From Myxococcales bacterium (lineage in GTDB: Bacteria; Myxococcota_A; Polyangia; Palsa-1104; JAEUJZ01), in the NCBI GenBank assembly GCA_016794505.1, contig JAEUJZ010000036.1:62001-126000 (forward strand): a stretch of DNA of 64,000 nucleotides, written 5' to 3'. The notes beneath the pieces were generated by a model, which was not told the origin of the DNA, searched no databases, and saw nothing but the letters and a program-made list of their open reading frames with translations. This document shows, one piece after another, positions 1 to 9,315 of this stretch. How positions within the stretch are numbered: the stretch's first letter is position 1; every line of letters starts with the position of its first letter. The translations under genes were made by a program, and so were the position numbers.

Positions 1-275
1 AGGCCACAAACCCTAAAGCCCGTGACTTCCGCGTCGAGACACTGGGCAAGGTATGGACGAGTCGCGAGCTAGCAAGCCAAGGCGGCGGCGTCTATACCGC
101 GCAGGTGCCCATGCCGGCCCAGGGCTATACCGCGTTCTTGATCGAGCTTCACTACGACAGCGGACAGCTCTTCCCGCTTAAGGTCTCGACGGCGGTGCGC
201 GTCGTGCCGGACAAGCGCCCGTTCGCTGGCATGGATCCAAAGACCGGTGTGCTAGAGACCACGCCGACGATGTAG
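1..275 (+). CDS. PhoPQ-activated pathogenicity-related family protein, C-terminal fragment
   Basis: This is the last ~90 residues of a gene that begins before the window; the frame starts at base 3 and stops with TAG at 273-275. The visible tail contains NPKARDFR, a run of GGGVYTAQVP, then GYTAFLIELHY and VRVVPDKRPF. That is how PhoPQ-activated pathogenicity-related proteins (PqaA-like, an alpha/beta-hydrolase-like family) end, to my recollection of the family. The catalytic part is outside the window, so activity cannot be judged. The next gene (minus strand) converges on it across a 71-bp gap. Confidence 0.7.
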   Translation, partial: ATNPKARDFRVETLGKVWTSRELASQGGGVYTAQVPMPAQGYTAFLIELHYDSGQLFPLKVSTAVRVVPDKRPFAGMDPKTGVLETTPTM

Positions 276-346
276 CGTCAAAAAGTCGCTGTGCCGTCTT
301 GCATTGCCGCCGCAGCGATGCAAGCACAAGCGGCCTGCGCTGCAAG

Positions 347-1189
347 CTACGACGGATAGCGCAGAGACAGCGAGCGCAGCGGCTCCGACAGGCCATAGCT
401 GGCGCAGACCAGCGTCGCGAACGTGGCCAAGCTGGCTGCCACCTGGCCTCCGTCGAAGCTTTGGATCAAGAGCGCGCCGGGTGCCCACAGAAAGATCAGC
501 CAGGCCAAGGTTTCGCCCAGCGCAGACAGGTCGCTGCCGAGCTGCACGAGCAGCGAAAGCAGCGCCACCGGCACCGGCAACAGCAGATAGATCGCAATGA
601 AGCGCGCTGCCGGGTCCTGCGTTGCCGTCAGCATGTGGACGATCTGCCGCAGCGGAGGATCGCCGTGCCACGGCAAAAGGTACAGCGCAGCCAGAAGCGC
701 GATGCTGCCCAGCCCCAAGTACCTCGGTAGCTGAGCCCACGAGACATGGGTCCGCACGATCAGCGTCGCGCACACCAGCGCCGCAACGCAGCCAACAGAC
801 AGACGCAGTGGCAAGGCCAGTGGCAAGTTTCCGACGACGGCCCACGCCGGCAGCGAGGCGAAGCTGATGCAGGCCCGGAACAGGCCTGGCACCGGCAGCA
901 CCGCCGCCGTCAACACCACCGCACCAGAAAGCATCATCGTCCACAGCGCGATGAATTCGCCTGGCGGCGCCAGCGGCAAGCGAGCGATTCCGCTGGTCCC
1001 GCCACGCGGCAAGACAAACGCTACAAGCAGCAGCAGCCCAGACAGGCCGGCGACGATGCGGATGCGCTGCGGAAACTGCGGGAGTGACAACACAATAAAA
1101 CGTAAGGAGCGTAACACCGAATGCTTCGTCAAGTCGATGGACTTCGCGGTCCCGAGCCAGATCCAGGCGGCAGCACGCGCAGTGCGCAA
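347..1189 (-). CDS. polytopic membrane protein of unknown function
   Basis: The 280-residue frame is dominated by hydrophobic segments, about seven or eight candidate membrane helices: for example IVAGLSGLLLLVAFVLP, ALWTMMLSGAVVLTAAVLPV, LGLGSIALLAALYLLPW and FIAIYLLLPVPVALLSLLV. No catalytic or binding motif is recognised. The longest start is a TTG at 1189. The first ~40 residues are not hydrophobic and no SD sequence is visible, so translation may begin further in, for instance at one of the GTG/TTG codons just before the first helix. The gene lies between convergent and divergent neighbours and appears monocistronic. Confidence 0.6.
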   Translation of the reverse strand: MRTARAAAWIWLGTAKSIDLTKHSVLRSLRFIVLSLPQFPQRIRIVAGLSGLLLLVAFVLPRGGTSGIARLPLAPPGEFIALWTMMLSGAVVLTAAVLPVPGLFRACISFASLPAWAVVGNLPLALPLRLSVGCVAALVCATLIVRTHVSWAQLPRYLGLGSIALLAALYLLPWHGDPPLRQIVHMLTATQDPAARFIAIYLLLPVPVALLSLLVQLGSDLSALGETLAWLIFLWAPGALLIQSFDGGQVAASLATFATLVCASYGLSEPLRSLSLRYPS

Positions 1190-1287
1190 GGGCTTATCAC
1201 AGGACCGTCCGACCCTCGTTGGCAGGCATGCTCAGCGGCGCGAATTATGTTGCCCAGGCCACGCTCGTACTGGCATAAGCTGCACGT

Positions 1288-2364
1288 ATGATTTTTCAGA
1301 TCCTCACCGACCTAGAGTACGGTCAGCTCCACATGGCGCTAGATCGAGCGACGGGCCTGCGAGCCATCGTCGCGCTGCATTCGACCCGCCTGGGGCCGGC
1401 CATTGGTGGCTGCCGCGTGTACCCATATGTCGACGAGACCGCGGCCGTGACGGACGCCTGTCGCTTGGCGCGAGCCATGGGGTACAAAGCGGCCCTGGCG
1501 CGCTTGCCGCACGGCGGTGGCAAAGCAGTCATCTGGGCGACCGAGGCGATGCGCCGCCCCGACTTCGATCGCGCGGCACTCTTTACCGCCTTTGCCCGCT
1601 TCGTCGATTCGCTGGGCGGGGCCTACCTGACCTGCGAGGACTCTGGCACCTCGACGCGCGATATGGACGTCGTGCGCAAGACCACCAAGCACGTTCTGGG
1701 CTTCTCGACGGCGGATGGTGGCTCTGGCGATCCGTCGCCATTTACTGCGCTGGGCTGCCGTCGCGGGATCGAGGCAGTCTGCGAAGTCATCCTGGGCCGC
1801 AAAGACGGCAAAGACATGGCTGGCCTGCACGTCGCCATCCAGGGCGTCGGTGCCGTCGGTCGCTATCTAGCGCTTGAGCTTCACAAGCTAGGCGCCCGCT
1901 TGACGATTGCCGACATCGATCCGGGCCGTGCCGAGCGCGTGGCCGCTGAGACCGGCGCCAAGATCATCTCGATCGAGGAGATCTTTGATGTCGAGTGCGA
2001 CATCTTCGCGCCCTGTGCTCTGGGTGGAGCGATCTCGCCGAGTACCCTGCCCCGCCTGCGCTGCCGTGCCGTTGCCGGTGCCGCCAACAACCAGCTTGCT
2101 TCGCCAACGGTGGGCCGCACGCTGCAGGAGCGCGGGATCTTTTACGCCCCGGACTATGCGATCAACGCAGGTGGCCTGATCAACGTCGCGCAGGAATTCG
2201 CTGGCTACGACGCCGAAAAAGCTCGTGAGCGGGCCAGCGGCATCTATGCAACGATTCGCGAGATCGCCGAGCGCACGCAGCAAACCGGCCGCCCACCGGG
2301 TGAGATCGCCGATCAGCTTGCGGAAGAGATCATCGCCGCCGGTCCGCAGGCTCTGGCCACGTAA
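1288..2364 (+). CDS. ldh: leucine dehydrogenase (Glu/Leu/Phe/Val dehydrogenase family)
   Basis: This enzyme oxidatively deaminates branched-chain L-amino acids to 2-oxo acids with NAD+ in the cytosol. The 358-residue length is typical of leucine dehydrogenase. The N-terminal catalytic domain shows PAIGGCR, Lys67 in MGYKAAL and Lys79 in LPHGGGKAV, matching the substrate-binding and catalytic lysine pair of the family, with Asp118 in CEDSGTS. The C-terminal Rossmann domain carries GVGAVG at 186-191, and INAGGLINVAQE near the end is also characteristic. Glutamate and phenylalanine dehydrogenases are related, but the length and the DSGTS region favour leucine. An aminotransferase follows 60 bp downstream on the same strand, suggesting a shared amino-acid-degradation transcript. 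The symbol is a generic one for this family. Confidence 0.85.
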   Translation: MIFQILTDLEYGQLHMALDRATGLRAIVALHSTRLGPAIGGCRVYPYVDETAAVTDACRLARAMGYKAALARLPHGGGKAVIWATEAMRRPDFDRAALFTAFARFVDSLGGAYLTCEDSGTSTRDMDVVRKTTKHVLGFSTADGGSGDPSPFTALGCRRGIEAVCEVILGRKDGKDMAGLHVAIQGVGAVGRYLALELHKLGARLTIADIDPGRAERVAAETGAKIISIEEIFDVECDIFAPCALGGAISPSTLPRLRCRAVAGAANNQLASPTVGRTLQERGIFYAPDYAINAGGLINVAQEFAGYDAEKARERASGIYATIREIAERTQQTGRPPGEIADQLAEEIIAAGPQALAT

Positions 2365-2424
2365 CCCGCCCCAGGCCGAGCCTGCCTAGGTGCTCGGCCC
2401 AAAACCCGCCGCTGCGAGGCAGCC

Positions 2425-3645
2425 ATGTCGCAGTCATCCACGCAGACATATGTCGATCTGGAAGCGCGCTATGGCGCGCACAACTACAAGCCGCTCGATA
2501 TTGTCGTCGCCGAGGCACAGGGCGTCTGGGTGACCGATGTTGAAGGGCGCCGTTACCTCGACGGGCTCAGCGCCTATTCCTCGCTGAACCAAGGGCACCG
2601 GCACCCGCGCATCATGGCCGCGCTGATCGAGCAGGCTGGACGCGTCACGCTGACCTCGCGAGCCTTTCGCAATACCGAGCTTCCCTACTTTGAAAAAGAG
2701 CTGTGCGAGCTGTCCGGGATGCAACGAGCGCTGCCGATGAACACGGGCGCCGAGGCAGTCGAGACCGCGATCAAAGCCGCACGGCGCTGGGGCTATCGCA
2801 ACAAAGGAATCCCGGCTGATCAGGCCGAGATCATCGTCTGCGCGGACAACTTCCACGGACGCACCGTTACGATCATCAGCGCCTCGACCGAGCCAGGGTA
2901 TCGCGCGGACTATGGGCCCTTTACGCCGGGCTTTGTCATCGTGCCGTTTGGCGATGCCGATGCACTAGAGCGCGCGATCACGCCCCGCACGTGCGCATTC
3001 CTCGTCGAGCCCATCCAGGCTGAGGCCGGTGTCCTGATGCCGCCGCCAGGGTATCTGGCGAAGGCGGCCGCGATCTGCAAGCGACACCGAGTGCTGCTGC
3101 TTCTCGACGAGATTCAGACTGGACTCGGCCGCACCGGACGCATGTTTGCCTGCGAGCACGAGGGGGTGAAGCCCGATGCCTTGCTGCTCGGCAAAGCGCT
3201 GTCCGGCGGCGTCTATCCTGTCTCGGCGGTGGTCGGCAGCGACGAGCTGATCGGCGTCTTTGAGCCGGGCAGCCATGGAAGTACGTTCGGCGGCAATCCC
3301 TTGGGCAGTGCCGTTGCGCGTGCGGCGCTGCGTGTCCTAAAAGACGAGCGCTTGGTCGAGCGCGCCGCCGAGCTGGGCCCACCGTTTTTGGCTCGCCTCG
3401 GCGCGCTTCACAGCCCGGTCGTGCGCGCGGTGCGCGGATCCGGTCTGTTGCTTGGCATCGAGCTGCACACGGCAGCACGCCCGTTCTGCGAAGCGCTGGC
3501 CCACGAAGGCGTGCTGTGCAAAGAGACGCACGACAAAGTGTTGCGCTTTGCCCCGCCGCTCATCATCACGCCGGCCGAGCTGGACTTCGCCTATGAGCGC
3601 ATCGCCCGCGTGCTGACCTCGCGCGCCCTAACCAGCGCGGCCTAG
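2425..3645 (+). CDS. rocD: ornithine--oxo-acid aminotransferase
   Basis: This PLP-dependent class-III aminotransferase moves the delta-amino group of ornithine to 2-oxoglutarate, giving glutamate semialdehyde in arginine/ornithine catabolism. It has 406 residues. It opens with YGAHNYKPLDIVVAEAQGVWV, close to the start of ornithine aminotransferases, followed by LPMNTGAEAVETAIK. The PLP contacts are Asp229 in LLLDEIQTGLGRTG, and Lys257 in LLLGKALSGGVYPVSAV is the Schiff-base lysine. SD GAGG lies 6 nt before the ATG. It follows the leucine dehydrogenase by 60 bp. Its stop codon shares the palindrome CTAG (3642-3645) with the stop codon of the convergent MerR-type gene. Confidence 0.9.
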   Translation: MSQSSTQTYVDLEARYGAHNYKPLDIVVAEAQGVWVTDVEGRRYLDGLSAYSSLNQGHRHPRIMAALIEQAGRVTLTSRAFRNTELPYFEKELCELSGMQRALPMNTGAEAVETAIKAARRWGYRNKGIPADQAEIIVCADNFHGRTVTIISASTEPGYRADYGPFTPGFVIVPFGDADALERAITPRTCAFLVEPIQAEAGVLMPPPGYLAKAAAICKRHRVLLLLDEIQTGLGRTGRMFACEHEGVKPDALLLGKALSGGVYPVSAVVGSDELIGVFEPGSHGSTFGGNPLGSAVARAALRVLKDERLVERAAELGPPFLARLGALHSPVVRAVRGSGLLLGIELHTAARPFCEALAHEGVLCKETHDKVLRFAPPLIITPAELDFAYERIARVLTSRALTSAA

Positions 3646-4514
3646 GCCTTGGGCTTGCTGCGCCGCGGCGGCTCGGGGCTGGCCTGCAGCGAGCGCGACT
3701 GCGCAGCGGCATCCAGCCGATCGTGGACCGCGGCCAGAAGCAGCTTCTTGTGCAGCAGCGAAAGCAGCACATCGATGTGCGCGACGCCTTGGCCGATCAG
3801 GTTCAGCATCTCGTCGCGGGGAAGCCCTGACAGCGCGGGGTTGTCAAACTGCTCGACCTCGCGCACAACCAGCGTGCGCAGCGCTTCGACATAGCGCCGC
3901 AGATCCGAGATGGCAAAGCCCAAGCGCTGGTTATAGCCCGAGCTGCGCAGCGCTCCGACGACATCTGCGATGCGCGCATCGCGCTCGGCATACACAAACG
4001 CGCCATCGACTTTGATCGGCGTCAGCAGGCCGCACTTGATCAGCTCGGCGATGTCTTCAGGAGGCAGGCCACTGCGCTCGACCAAGCGGCTGGCCGGAAC
4101 CGGTGGCTGCGCATGCGTCGGATCGATGGCGCCGTCGATGCGTTCCCGGTTGAGCAAGCGCAGCTCGATCTCGGTCAGCGTGCTGCCCGAGCCGGCTTCT
4201 GAAAGCAGCGTGCCGATCTCGCGCAGCGACAGGCGAAAGCGGCTGCGCAGCTCACGCACCAGCTCCAAGCGCTGAACAAAGGCAGAGTCATAACGTCCGA
4301 CGGTACGCCCGGCAACGCGCGGGCGCGGCAGCAGCTTTTCGCGGATATAGAATTTGATCGTCGCGATCGGCACGCCCGTCTGTTCTGCGACTTCCGAGAT
4401 GGTCTTTTCTGCCGGCTCGGACAGCTTGGGCAGAGCCCCGCTGCGCATGGACGGCGGCGTGGGACGACTGCCAGCGCTGGCTGCACGCGCACTCTTGCGG
4501 GATGAAGACGCCAT
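3642..4514 (-). CDS. MerR-family transcriptional regulator
   Basis: A 290-residue regulator with an N-terminal winged helix-turn-helix at about residues 38-108: TISEVAEQTGVPIATIKFYIREKLLP, then GRYDSAFVQRLELVRELR, a clear MerR DNA-recognition pattern. A ~35-residue Ser/Ala/Pro-rich leader precedes it. The C-terminal ~150 residues look alpha-helical; no effector-binding cysteine cluster or GyrI-like domain is seen, so the signal is unknown. It ends in a basic Pro/Arg/Lys tail. SD GGAG is placed well before the ATG at 4514. It converges on the ornithine aminotransferase gene with overlapping stop codons, but there is no direct evidence that it controls that gene. Confidence 0.8.
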   Translation of the reverse strand: MASSSRKSARAASAGSRPTPPSMRSGALPKLSEPAEKTISEVAEQTGVPIATIKFYIREKLLPRPRVAGRTVGRYDSAFVQRLELVRELRSRFRLSLREIGTLLSEAGSGSTLTEIELRLLNRERIDGAIDPTHAQPPVPASRLVERSGLPPEDIAELIKCGLLTPIKVDGAFVYAERDARIADVVGALRSSGYNQRLGFAISDLRRYVEALRTLVVREVEQFDNPALSGLPRDEMLNLIGQGVAHIDVLLSLLHKKLLLAAVHDRLDAAAQSRSLQASPEPPRRSKPKA

Positions 4515-4586
4515 GGGACTCCTCTTTCGTCGCAGCTTATCAGCCCAGGTCCGGTCACAACAGCGACTTGGCGGGCCGCAGCCAGC

Positions 4587-4994
4587 TTACGCACCGACGA
4601 TGCCGAAGTACTCCAAGATCTCGGCTTCATTGTTTGAAGCCAAGCGCTCGACGCGGTCTTCGCGGATCAGGCGACTGATGTGAAGCAAGCCCACTTTCGA
4701 CTGCACCAAGGTCCCGATCCGTTGGAAACCGGGCACGGTGCGGCTGCGAACGCGAGCAAACGCTGCTTCGTATTCCGGCTCGTTGCGGCCGATTGCATAG
4801 CGCTGATCGTTCAGCAGACAGCGCCCCGATCGGCCCAGGCGATCCAAGATCGGGAACAGCCCCGCGTACGCTTGCTCGACGGCCTCAGGGTTGGGATAGG
4901 GCACCGCGCTGCGCAGGATGCGCACGACGCGTCCGCCGTATTCCAGACTCACCGTAATGTACTCGTTCTTGAACAGTTCACCGTCGGCGATCAT
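4587..4994 (-). CDS. small conserved-looking hypothetical protein (135 aa)
   Basis: No family is recognised. The frame stays open upstream to 5090, but AGGAGG at about 10 nt before the ATG at 4994 decides the start (MIADGELFKNEYITVSLE). The protein is soluble. An N-terminal beta-rich part (YGGRVVRILRS) is followed by ILDRLGRSGRCLLNDQRYAIGRNEPEYEAAFARVR and a VGLLHISRLIREDRVERL helix. The overall pattern recalls STAS/SpoIIAA-like folds, but that is only an impression. It lies downstream of the GH63-like glucosidase gene on the same strand (92 bp gap) and upstream of the MerR gene. Confidence 0.55.
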   Translation of the reverse strand: MIADGELFKNEYITVSLEYGGRVVRILRSAVPYPNPEAVEQAYAGLFPILDRLGRSGRCLLNDQRYAIGRNEPEYEAAFARVRSRTVPGFQRIGTLVQSKVGLLHISRLIREDRVERLASNNEAEILEYFGIVGA

Positions 4995-5086
4995 CGGCTC
5001 ATCGCCTCCTTGAGACACGCAGGGATGGATCGACTCGCGCGGGCCTTCATGAACATGACGCCTCGTTGAGATGGGCGCAGCAGGTC

Positions 5087-7861
5087 TCAATCCCCGCTGT
5101 GATGGCGCCGCGGGGCAAGCAGCTTGGCGACAAGTCCCGTCCAGCCGGTCTGGTGCGCTGCACCGACGCCTCGCCCGTTGTCGCCGTGGAAGTATTCGAA
5201 AAACAGCAGGTAGTCGCGGAAGTGCGGATCGCGCTGCAGCTTTTCATAGTGTCCCAGCGCCGGCCGTCGCCCATCGGGTCCACGCAGGAACAAGCGAGTC
5301 AAGCGCTTGGACAGCTCATCGGCGACCTCGGCGATGGTCAGAAGCTGCCCTGATCCCGTCGGACATTCCACTTTGAAGTCATCGCCGTAGTAGTGATGGA
5401 ACTTCTGCAAGCTCTCGATGATTAGGTAGTTGACGGGGAACCAGATCGGGCCGCGCCAGTTCGAGTTGCCGCCGAATAGACCCGACAGCGATTCACCGGG
5501 CTGGTACGACACGCTCATCGGCTGGCCGTTTACGTGAATGATATAGGGCTCTTTTTCGTGGACGCGCGAAAGGGCCCGCACGCCATAGTCCGACAGGAAC
5601 TCGCTTTCATCGAGCAGGCGCCTGAGCAAGCGCTTCATGCGTCGCCCGCGCAGCAGCGAAAGCAGACGCCGCTTGCCGCGCCCCGGCACATCCCAGTGCG
5701 AGATCAGACTGGAGAGATCCGGGCGGTGGCTCAGGTACCACTCCATCCGCTGCTTGAATTCGGGCAGCTGATCCAGCAGGTCGGGATCGATGACCTCGAC
5801 GGCGAACAGCGGGATCAAGCCGACCATCGAGCGCACTTTGAGGGGCTGCATCTGGCCATCTGGCAAGCACAGCACGTCGTAATAGAACTGGTCTTCCTCG
5901 TTCCACAGCCCGACATGCTCATCGCCGAGGTTGGTCATCGCTTCAGCGATGCTCAAAAAGTGCTCAAAGAACTTGGTCGCGACGTCTTCATAGACGTGGT
6001 TATGAACCGCAAGCTCTAGCGCGATGCGCATTAGGTTCAGGCAGTACATCGCCATCCACGATGTGCCATCGGACTGGTTGATGAATCCGCCCGTCGGAAG
6101 CGGCGCACTGCGATCAAAGACGCCGATGTTGTCGAGCCCTAGAAAGCCGCCCTGAAAGATGTTGCGGCCCTGCGCGTCCTTTCGGTTCACCCACCAGGTG
6201 AAGTTCAGCAAGAGCTTGTGAAACACGCGCTCCAAGAACGCCAGATCGGGACCGCGGCCGATCTTTTTGCGCTGCCGCTGATCGATCTTGTAGACGCGCC
6301 ATGTGGCCCAGGCATGAACCGGCGGATTGACGTCGCCAAAGGCCCACTCATACGCGGGAAGCTGGCCGTTGGGATGCATGTACCACTCGCGCGTGAGCAG
6401 CACGAGCTGATCCTTGGCGAAGCTGGCATCGACAAGCGAAAGCGCAACGCAGTGGAAGGCCAGATCCCAGGCCGCGTACCACGGATATTCCCACTTGTCG
6501 GGCATCGACAAGATCTGGCTGTTGTTGAGGTGTCGCCACTCCCAGTTGCGACCGCGCCGACGATCGGAAGGAGGCTTGGGCTGCCCTGGGTCACCGTCGA
6601 TCCAGCGCGCGACATCGTAGCCATAGTACTGCTTGCTCCAGATCAATCCGGCTAGCGCTTGGCGCTGCACGTTGCGCGCGTCTTCGCTGTCGATGTCTTT
6701 TTGTAGCTCGGCGTAAAACAGATCGGCTTCGCGCAAGCGCTCAGCAAAGATCGCATCAAAGTCGGCGAAGTGCGCATCGGCGCTGCGACCGCTGGGGCGG
6801 CACAGGCGCAGACGCAAGGTGACGCTGGCCCCCGCCGGTACGACGAAGCGATAGACCCCGGCCGCCTTGGTTCCCATGCGCGACGGCTTGATGGCATGGC
6901 GGTTGCCGCTGATCAGATAGTCATGAAAGCCATCTTTGAAGTACCCCGATGCGGTCTTCATGCCGTACAGCCGCCTAGGGTTCGTGTCGTTGTCGCAAAA
7001 GACAAGCTCGGGCAAGACCGGCACGCGACTGGAATCGCTCGACTCGCCCGCAGCCAAGAACACCCGGTACTCGCCCAGCGTCGCGTGATAGGCGTGCAGT
7101 CCACCGTCGCCTTCGACCATCAGCGTCGGACGCGGCGTGTCTTCGCCCTGGCCGCTCCACGTCCAGGTGTTGCGGAACCAGATCTGCGGCAGCAGAAGCA
7201 GCGGCGCTGCGTCGGGCCCGCGGTTGTGCGCCGTGACGCGCAGCAAGACATCTTCGGGCCCCGCCTTTGCGTACTCGACGAAGACATCGAAGTAGCGATC
7301 GCCATCAAAGACCCCGGTATCGATCAGCTCGAATTCAGGATCTGCGGTGCTGCGTCGACGGTTCTCTTCGATCAGCGAGCCATACGGAAACGTCGCCTGC
7401 GGGTACTTGTACAGCATCTTCAAGTACGAATGCGTCGGCGTCGCGTCGAGGTAGTAGTACAGCTCTTTGCAGTCTTCGCCGTGGTTGCCTTCGCTGTTGG
7501 TCAGACCGAACAGGCGCTCTTTCAGGATCGGGTCCTTGCCATTCCACAGCGCAAGCGCCAAGCACAGGTACTGATTGTCGTCGCTGATGCCCGCGATGCC
7601 GTCTTCGCCCCAGCGATACGCGCGGCTGCGCGCCATGTCGTGCGTGAAGTATTCCCAGGCATTGCCGTGTGGGCTGTAGTCCTCGCGCACCGTGCCCCAC
7701 TGCCGCTCGCTGACGTACGGCCCCCAGGTGTACCAGGGCGAGCCAGAGCCCGCGTTTTCGTGCAACCGCGCTTGCTCCGCGGTGAGCTCATGCCAGGCCG
7801 TATTGGCCGACGATACAGAGGGATCTTGCGAGCTGGGATGGTCGGGCGTGCGATCCGGCAT
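5087..7861 (-). CDS. GH63/MGH1-like glycoside hydrolase (annotated elsewhere as 'glucosidase')
   Basis: A 924-residue cytosolic-looking protein (no signal peptide) of the bacterial clade related to mannosyl-oligosaccharide glucosidase, with an (alpha/alpha)6-barrel. The N-terminal part has [15 protein letters not shown] and [19 protein letters not shown], hallmarks of this clade. The barrel contains [38 protein letters not shown], where acidic catalytic residues are expected, and [20 protein letters not shown]. Substrate specificity (trehalose, glucosylglycerate or alpha-glucan type) cannot be read from sequence. SD GGGGAGG precedes the ATG at 7861. The small unknown gene at 4587-4994 follows in the same direction, and a lipoprotein gene is divergent. 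Confidence 0.82.
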   Translation of the reverse strand: MPDRTPDHPSSQDPSVSSANTAWHELTAEQARLHENAGSGSPWYTWGPYVSERQWGTVREDYSPHGNAWEYFTHDMARSRAYRWGEDGIAGISDDNQYLCLALALWNGKDPILKERLFGLTNSEGNHGEDCKELYYYLDATPTHSYLKMLYKYPQATFPYGSLIEENRRRSTADPEFELIDTGVFDGDRYFDVFVEYAKAGPEDVLLRVTAHNRGPDAAPLLLLPQIWFRNTWTWSGQGEDTPRPTLMVEGDGGLHAYHATLGEYRVFLAAGESSDSSRVPVLPELVFCDNDTNPRRLYGMKTASGYFKDGFHDYLISGNRHAIKPSRMGTKAAGVYRFVVPAGASVTLRLRLCRPSGRSADAHFADFDAIFAERLREADLFYAELQKDIDSEDARNVQRQALAGLIWSKQYYGYDVARWIDGDPGQPKPPSDRRRGRNWEWRHLNNSQILSMPDKWEYPWYAAWDLAFHCVALSLVDASFAKDQLVLLTREWYMHPNGQLPAYEWAFGDVNPPVHAWATWRVYKIDQRQRKKIGRGPDLAFLERVFHKLLLNFTWWVNRKDAQGRNIFQGGFLGLDNIGVFDRSAPLPTGGFINQSDGTSWMAMYCLNLMRIALELAVHNHVYEDVATKFFEHFLSIAEAMTNLGDEHVGLWNEEDQFYYDVLCLPDGQMQPLKVRSMVGLIPLFAVEVIDPDLLDQLPEFKQRMEWYLSHRPDLSSLISHWDVPGRGKRRLLSLLRGRRMKRLLRRLLDESEFLSDYGVRALSRVHEKEPYIIHVNGQPMSVSYQPGESLSGLFGGNSNWRGPIWFPVNYLIIESLQKFHHYYGDDFKVECPTGSGQLLTIAEVADELSKRLTRLFLRGPDGRRPALGHYEKLQRDPHFRDYLLFFEYFHGDNGRGVGAAHQTGWTGLVAKLLAPRRHHSGD

Positions 7862-7898
7862 GGAGCCTCCCCTTGCGCAGGGAAAAAACGCGGGACGT

Positions 7899-7927
7899 TT
7901 GGTGATGATACAGCGCGCTGCTATACC
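7899..7927 (+). promoter_or_regulatory. candidate sigma70-type promoter of the PHM-like lipoprotein gene
   Basis: TTGGTG (7899-7904) and TATACC (7922-7927) are separated by exactly 17 bases. They lie about 80 bases before the ATG at 8006, inside the intergenic region shared with the divergent glucosidase gene. The match to TTGACA/TATAAT is good but imperfect, and it is based on sequence only. Confidence 0.45.
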
Positions 7928-8005
7928 AACGCGACACTCTCGATCGGGCCTGGCTGGTCGCGATTTTCACCAGACCGATCGCTTACGTCCCAAGGAGATC
8001 CTTCG

Positions 8006-9259
8006 ATGCCACGTGTGCCTTCCTTCCTTCGCCTGCAACCCGTCGCTTGCGCGCTTCTTGCTCTGTCGTTTGCCGTCGTGGGCTGCGGCTCTGAGATGAA
8101 AAAAGAGGACATCCGCGACTTCATGCCGCCCGCTACGGGCGAGGGCATTCAGCTACGGATGACGACCTCGCTTGATCCGGGACTTGAGATCGAGCGCTGT
8201 CAGTTCTTCGCCGCACCGCCCGAGGGCCTGAATATCAACCGCGACTTGGTGCGGTACACGCCAGGCAGCCACCACGTGCTTCTGTATCTGACGCCGTACA
8301 AACAAATCCCGACCAAGGACGTCCGTGGCAAGACCCACGACACCAGCGGCGTCATCGACTGTCCCGAGGGCGCGGGGGCGGACTGGCAAGTGGTCAACGT
8401 CCTGGCCGGAGCCCAAACCTATGACGGTGGCTCGATGGTGCACTTCCCCGCAGACACCGCGCTCAAGGTGCCCGGCGGCGCGGTTCTGCTCATGAACGCG
8501 CACTACCTGAACGCGACGCCCAAGGCGCTAGAGGCGGAGGTGCGCGTCAACATCTACACCATCCCCGACGCCAAGATGAAAAACGAAGGCGGCCTGCTGT
8601 TCTATTACAACCCCTTCATCCGCGTGCCCGCCAAGTCGATCGCCAGCGCCCGCATGGGATGCAAGGTCACAACCGACATCACGCTGACCAACATCCAGTC
8701 GCATATGCACAAGCGCGGCAACAACTATCAGGCCGATCTGCGCGATGGGAACGGTCGACTTGTGCAGACGCTCTATACCAACACCGAATGGGAAAACGTG
8801 CCGGTTAAGCGCTTCGAACCGGGGCTGGCGATCGCAAAGGGCAGCACGCTCGACTACCGCTGCGACTACAAGAACACGGAAGATCGCGACGTCAGCCAGG
8901 GCCCCAGCACCAAAGACGAGATGTGCATGCTGATCGGCTCGTACTACCCCCACACTCCCGAGACGGGCTTTTGCCTTGAGCGCACGTTCATTGGCACTGG
9001 CACCAATAGCTGCGGCCAAGCGTATGCCTGCGCGCTGCTCGCGGGCGCCAGCAAGGACGAAGGCGCGTTTTATGGCTGCGTCGTCGAGAGCTGTCCCGCT
9101 GTCGCCAATCAGCTCACCGCGGCCCTGCGCTGCTTCTTTAACCAAGGAGGCGATGCCTGCCGCGATGCGTGCAAGTCACCGACCGATAGCAAGTGCCAGG
9201 ACTGTGTTACGCAAGCCTGCCAAGCTCCCATCGCGGCCTGCCAAGCCGCAACGTGCTAA
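8006..9259 (+). CDS. PHM/DBM-like copper type II ascorbate-dependent monooxygenase-fold lipoprotein
   Basis: A 417-residue lipoprotein: a signal peptide ends at the lipobox Cys27 (AVVGC). The start is the ATG at 8006 with AAGGAG upstream; the frame is open further 5' but non-coding there. The metal ligands of peptidylglycine alpha-hydroxylating monooxygenase appear in order: His89-His90 (GSHHVLLY) and His166 (NAHYLN) for one copper, then His233/His235 (QSHMHKRG) and Met306 (DEMCML) for the other. The C-terminal ~85 residues add many cysteines (at least 14), probably a disulfide-rich module. Inferred role: extracytoplasmic C-H hydroxylation or copper binding; the substrate is unknown. Its promoter candidate is at 7899-7927. 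Confidence 0.72.
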   Translation: MPRVPSFLRLQPVACALLALSFAVVGCGSEMKKEDIRDFMPPATGEGIQLRMTTSLDPGLEIERCQFFAAPPEGLNINRDLVRYTPGSHHVLLYLTPYKQIPTKDVRGKTHDTSGVIDCPEGAGADWQVVNVLAGAQTYDGGSMVHFPADTALKVPGGAVLLMNAHYLNATPKALEAEVRVNIYTIPDAKMKNEGGLLFYYNPFIRVPAKSIASARMGCKVTTDITLTNIQSHMHKRGNNYQADLRDGNGRLVQTLYTNTEWENVPVKRFEPGLAIAKGSTLDYRCDYKNTEDRDVSQGPSTKDEMCMLIGSYYPHTPETGFCLERTFIGTGTNSCGQAYACALLAGASKDEGAFYGCVVESCPAVANQLTAALRCFFNQGGDACRDACKSPTDSKCQDCVTQACQAPIAACQAATC

Positions 9260-9315
9260 GAGCGCAAGACCGACTGACCGAGCAAGCCGCCAGCGCGCCG
9301 GTCGCTTCAAGCAGG

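Noticed and set aside
6770..8005. 5' extension of the copper-monooxygenase lipoprotein
   Set aside because: It is antisense to the GH63-like glucosidase and lacks a signal peptide; the lipoprotein signal begins at 8006 after an SD.
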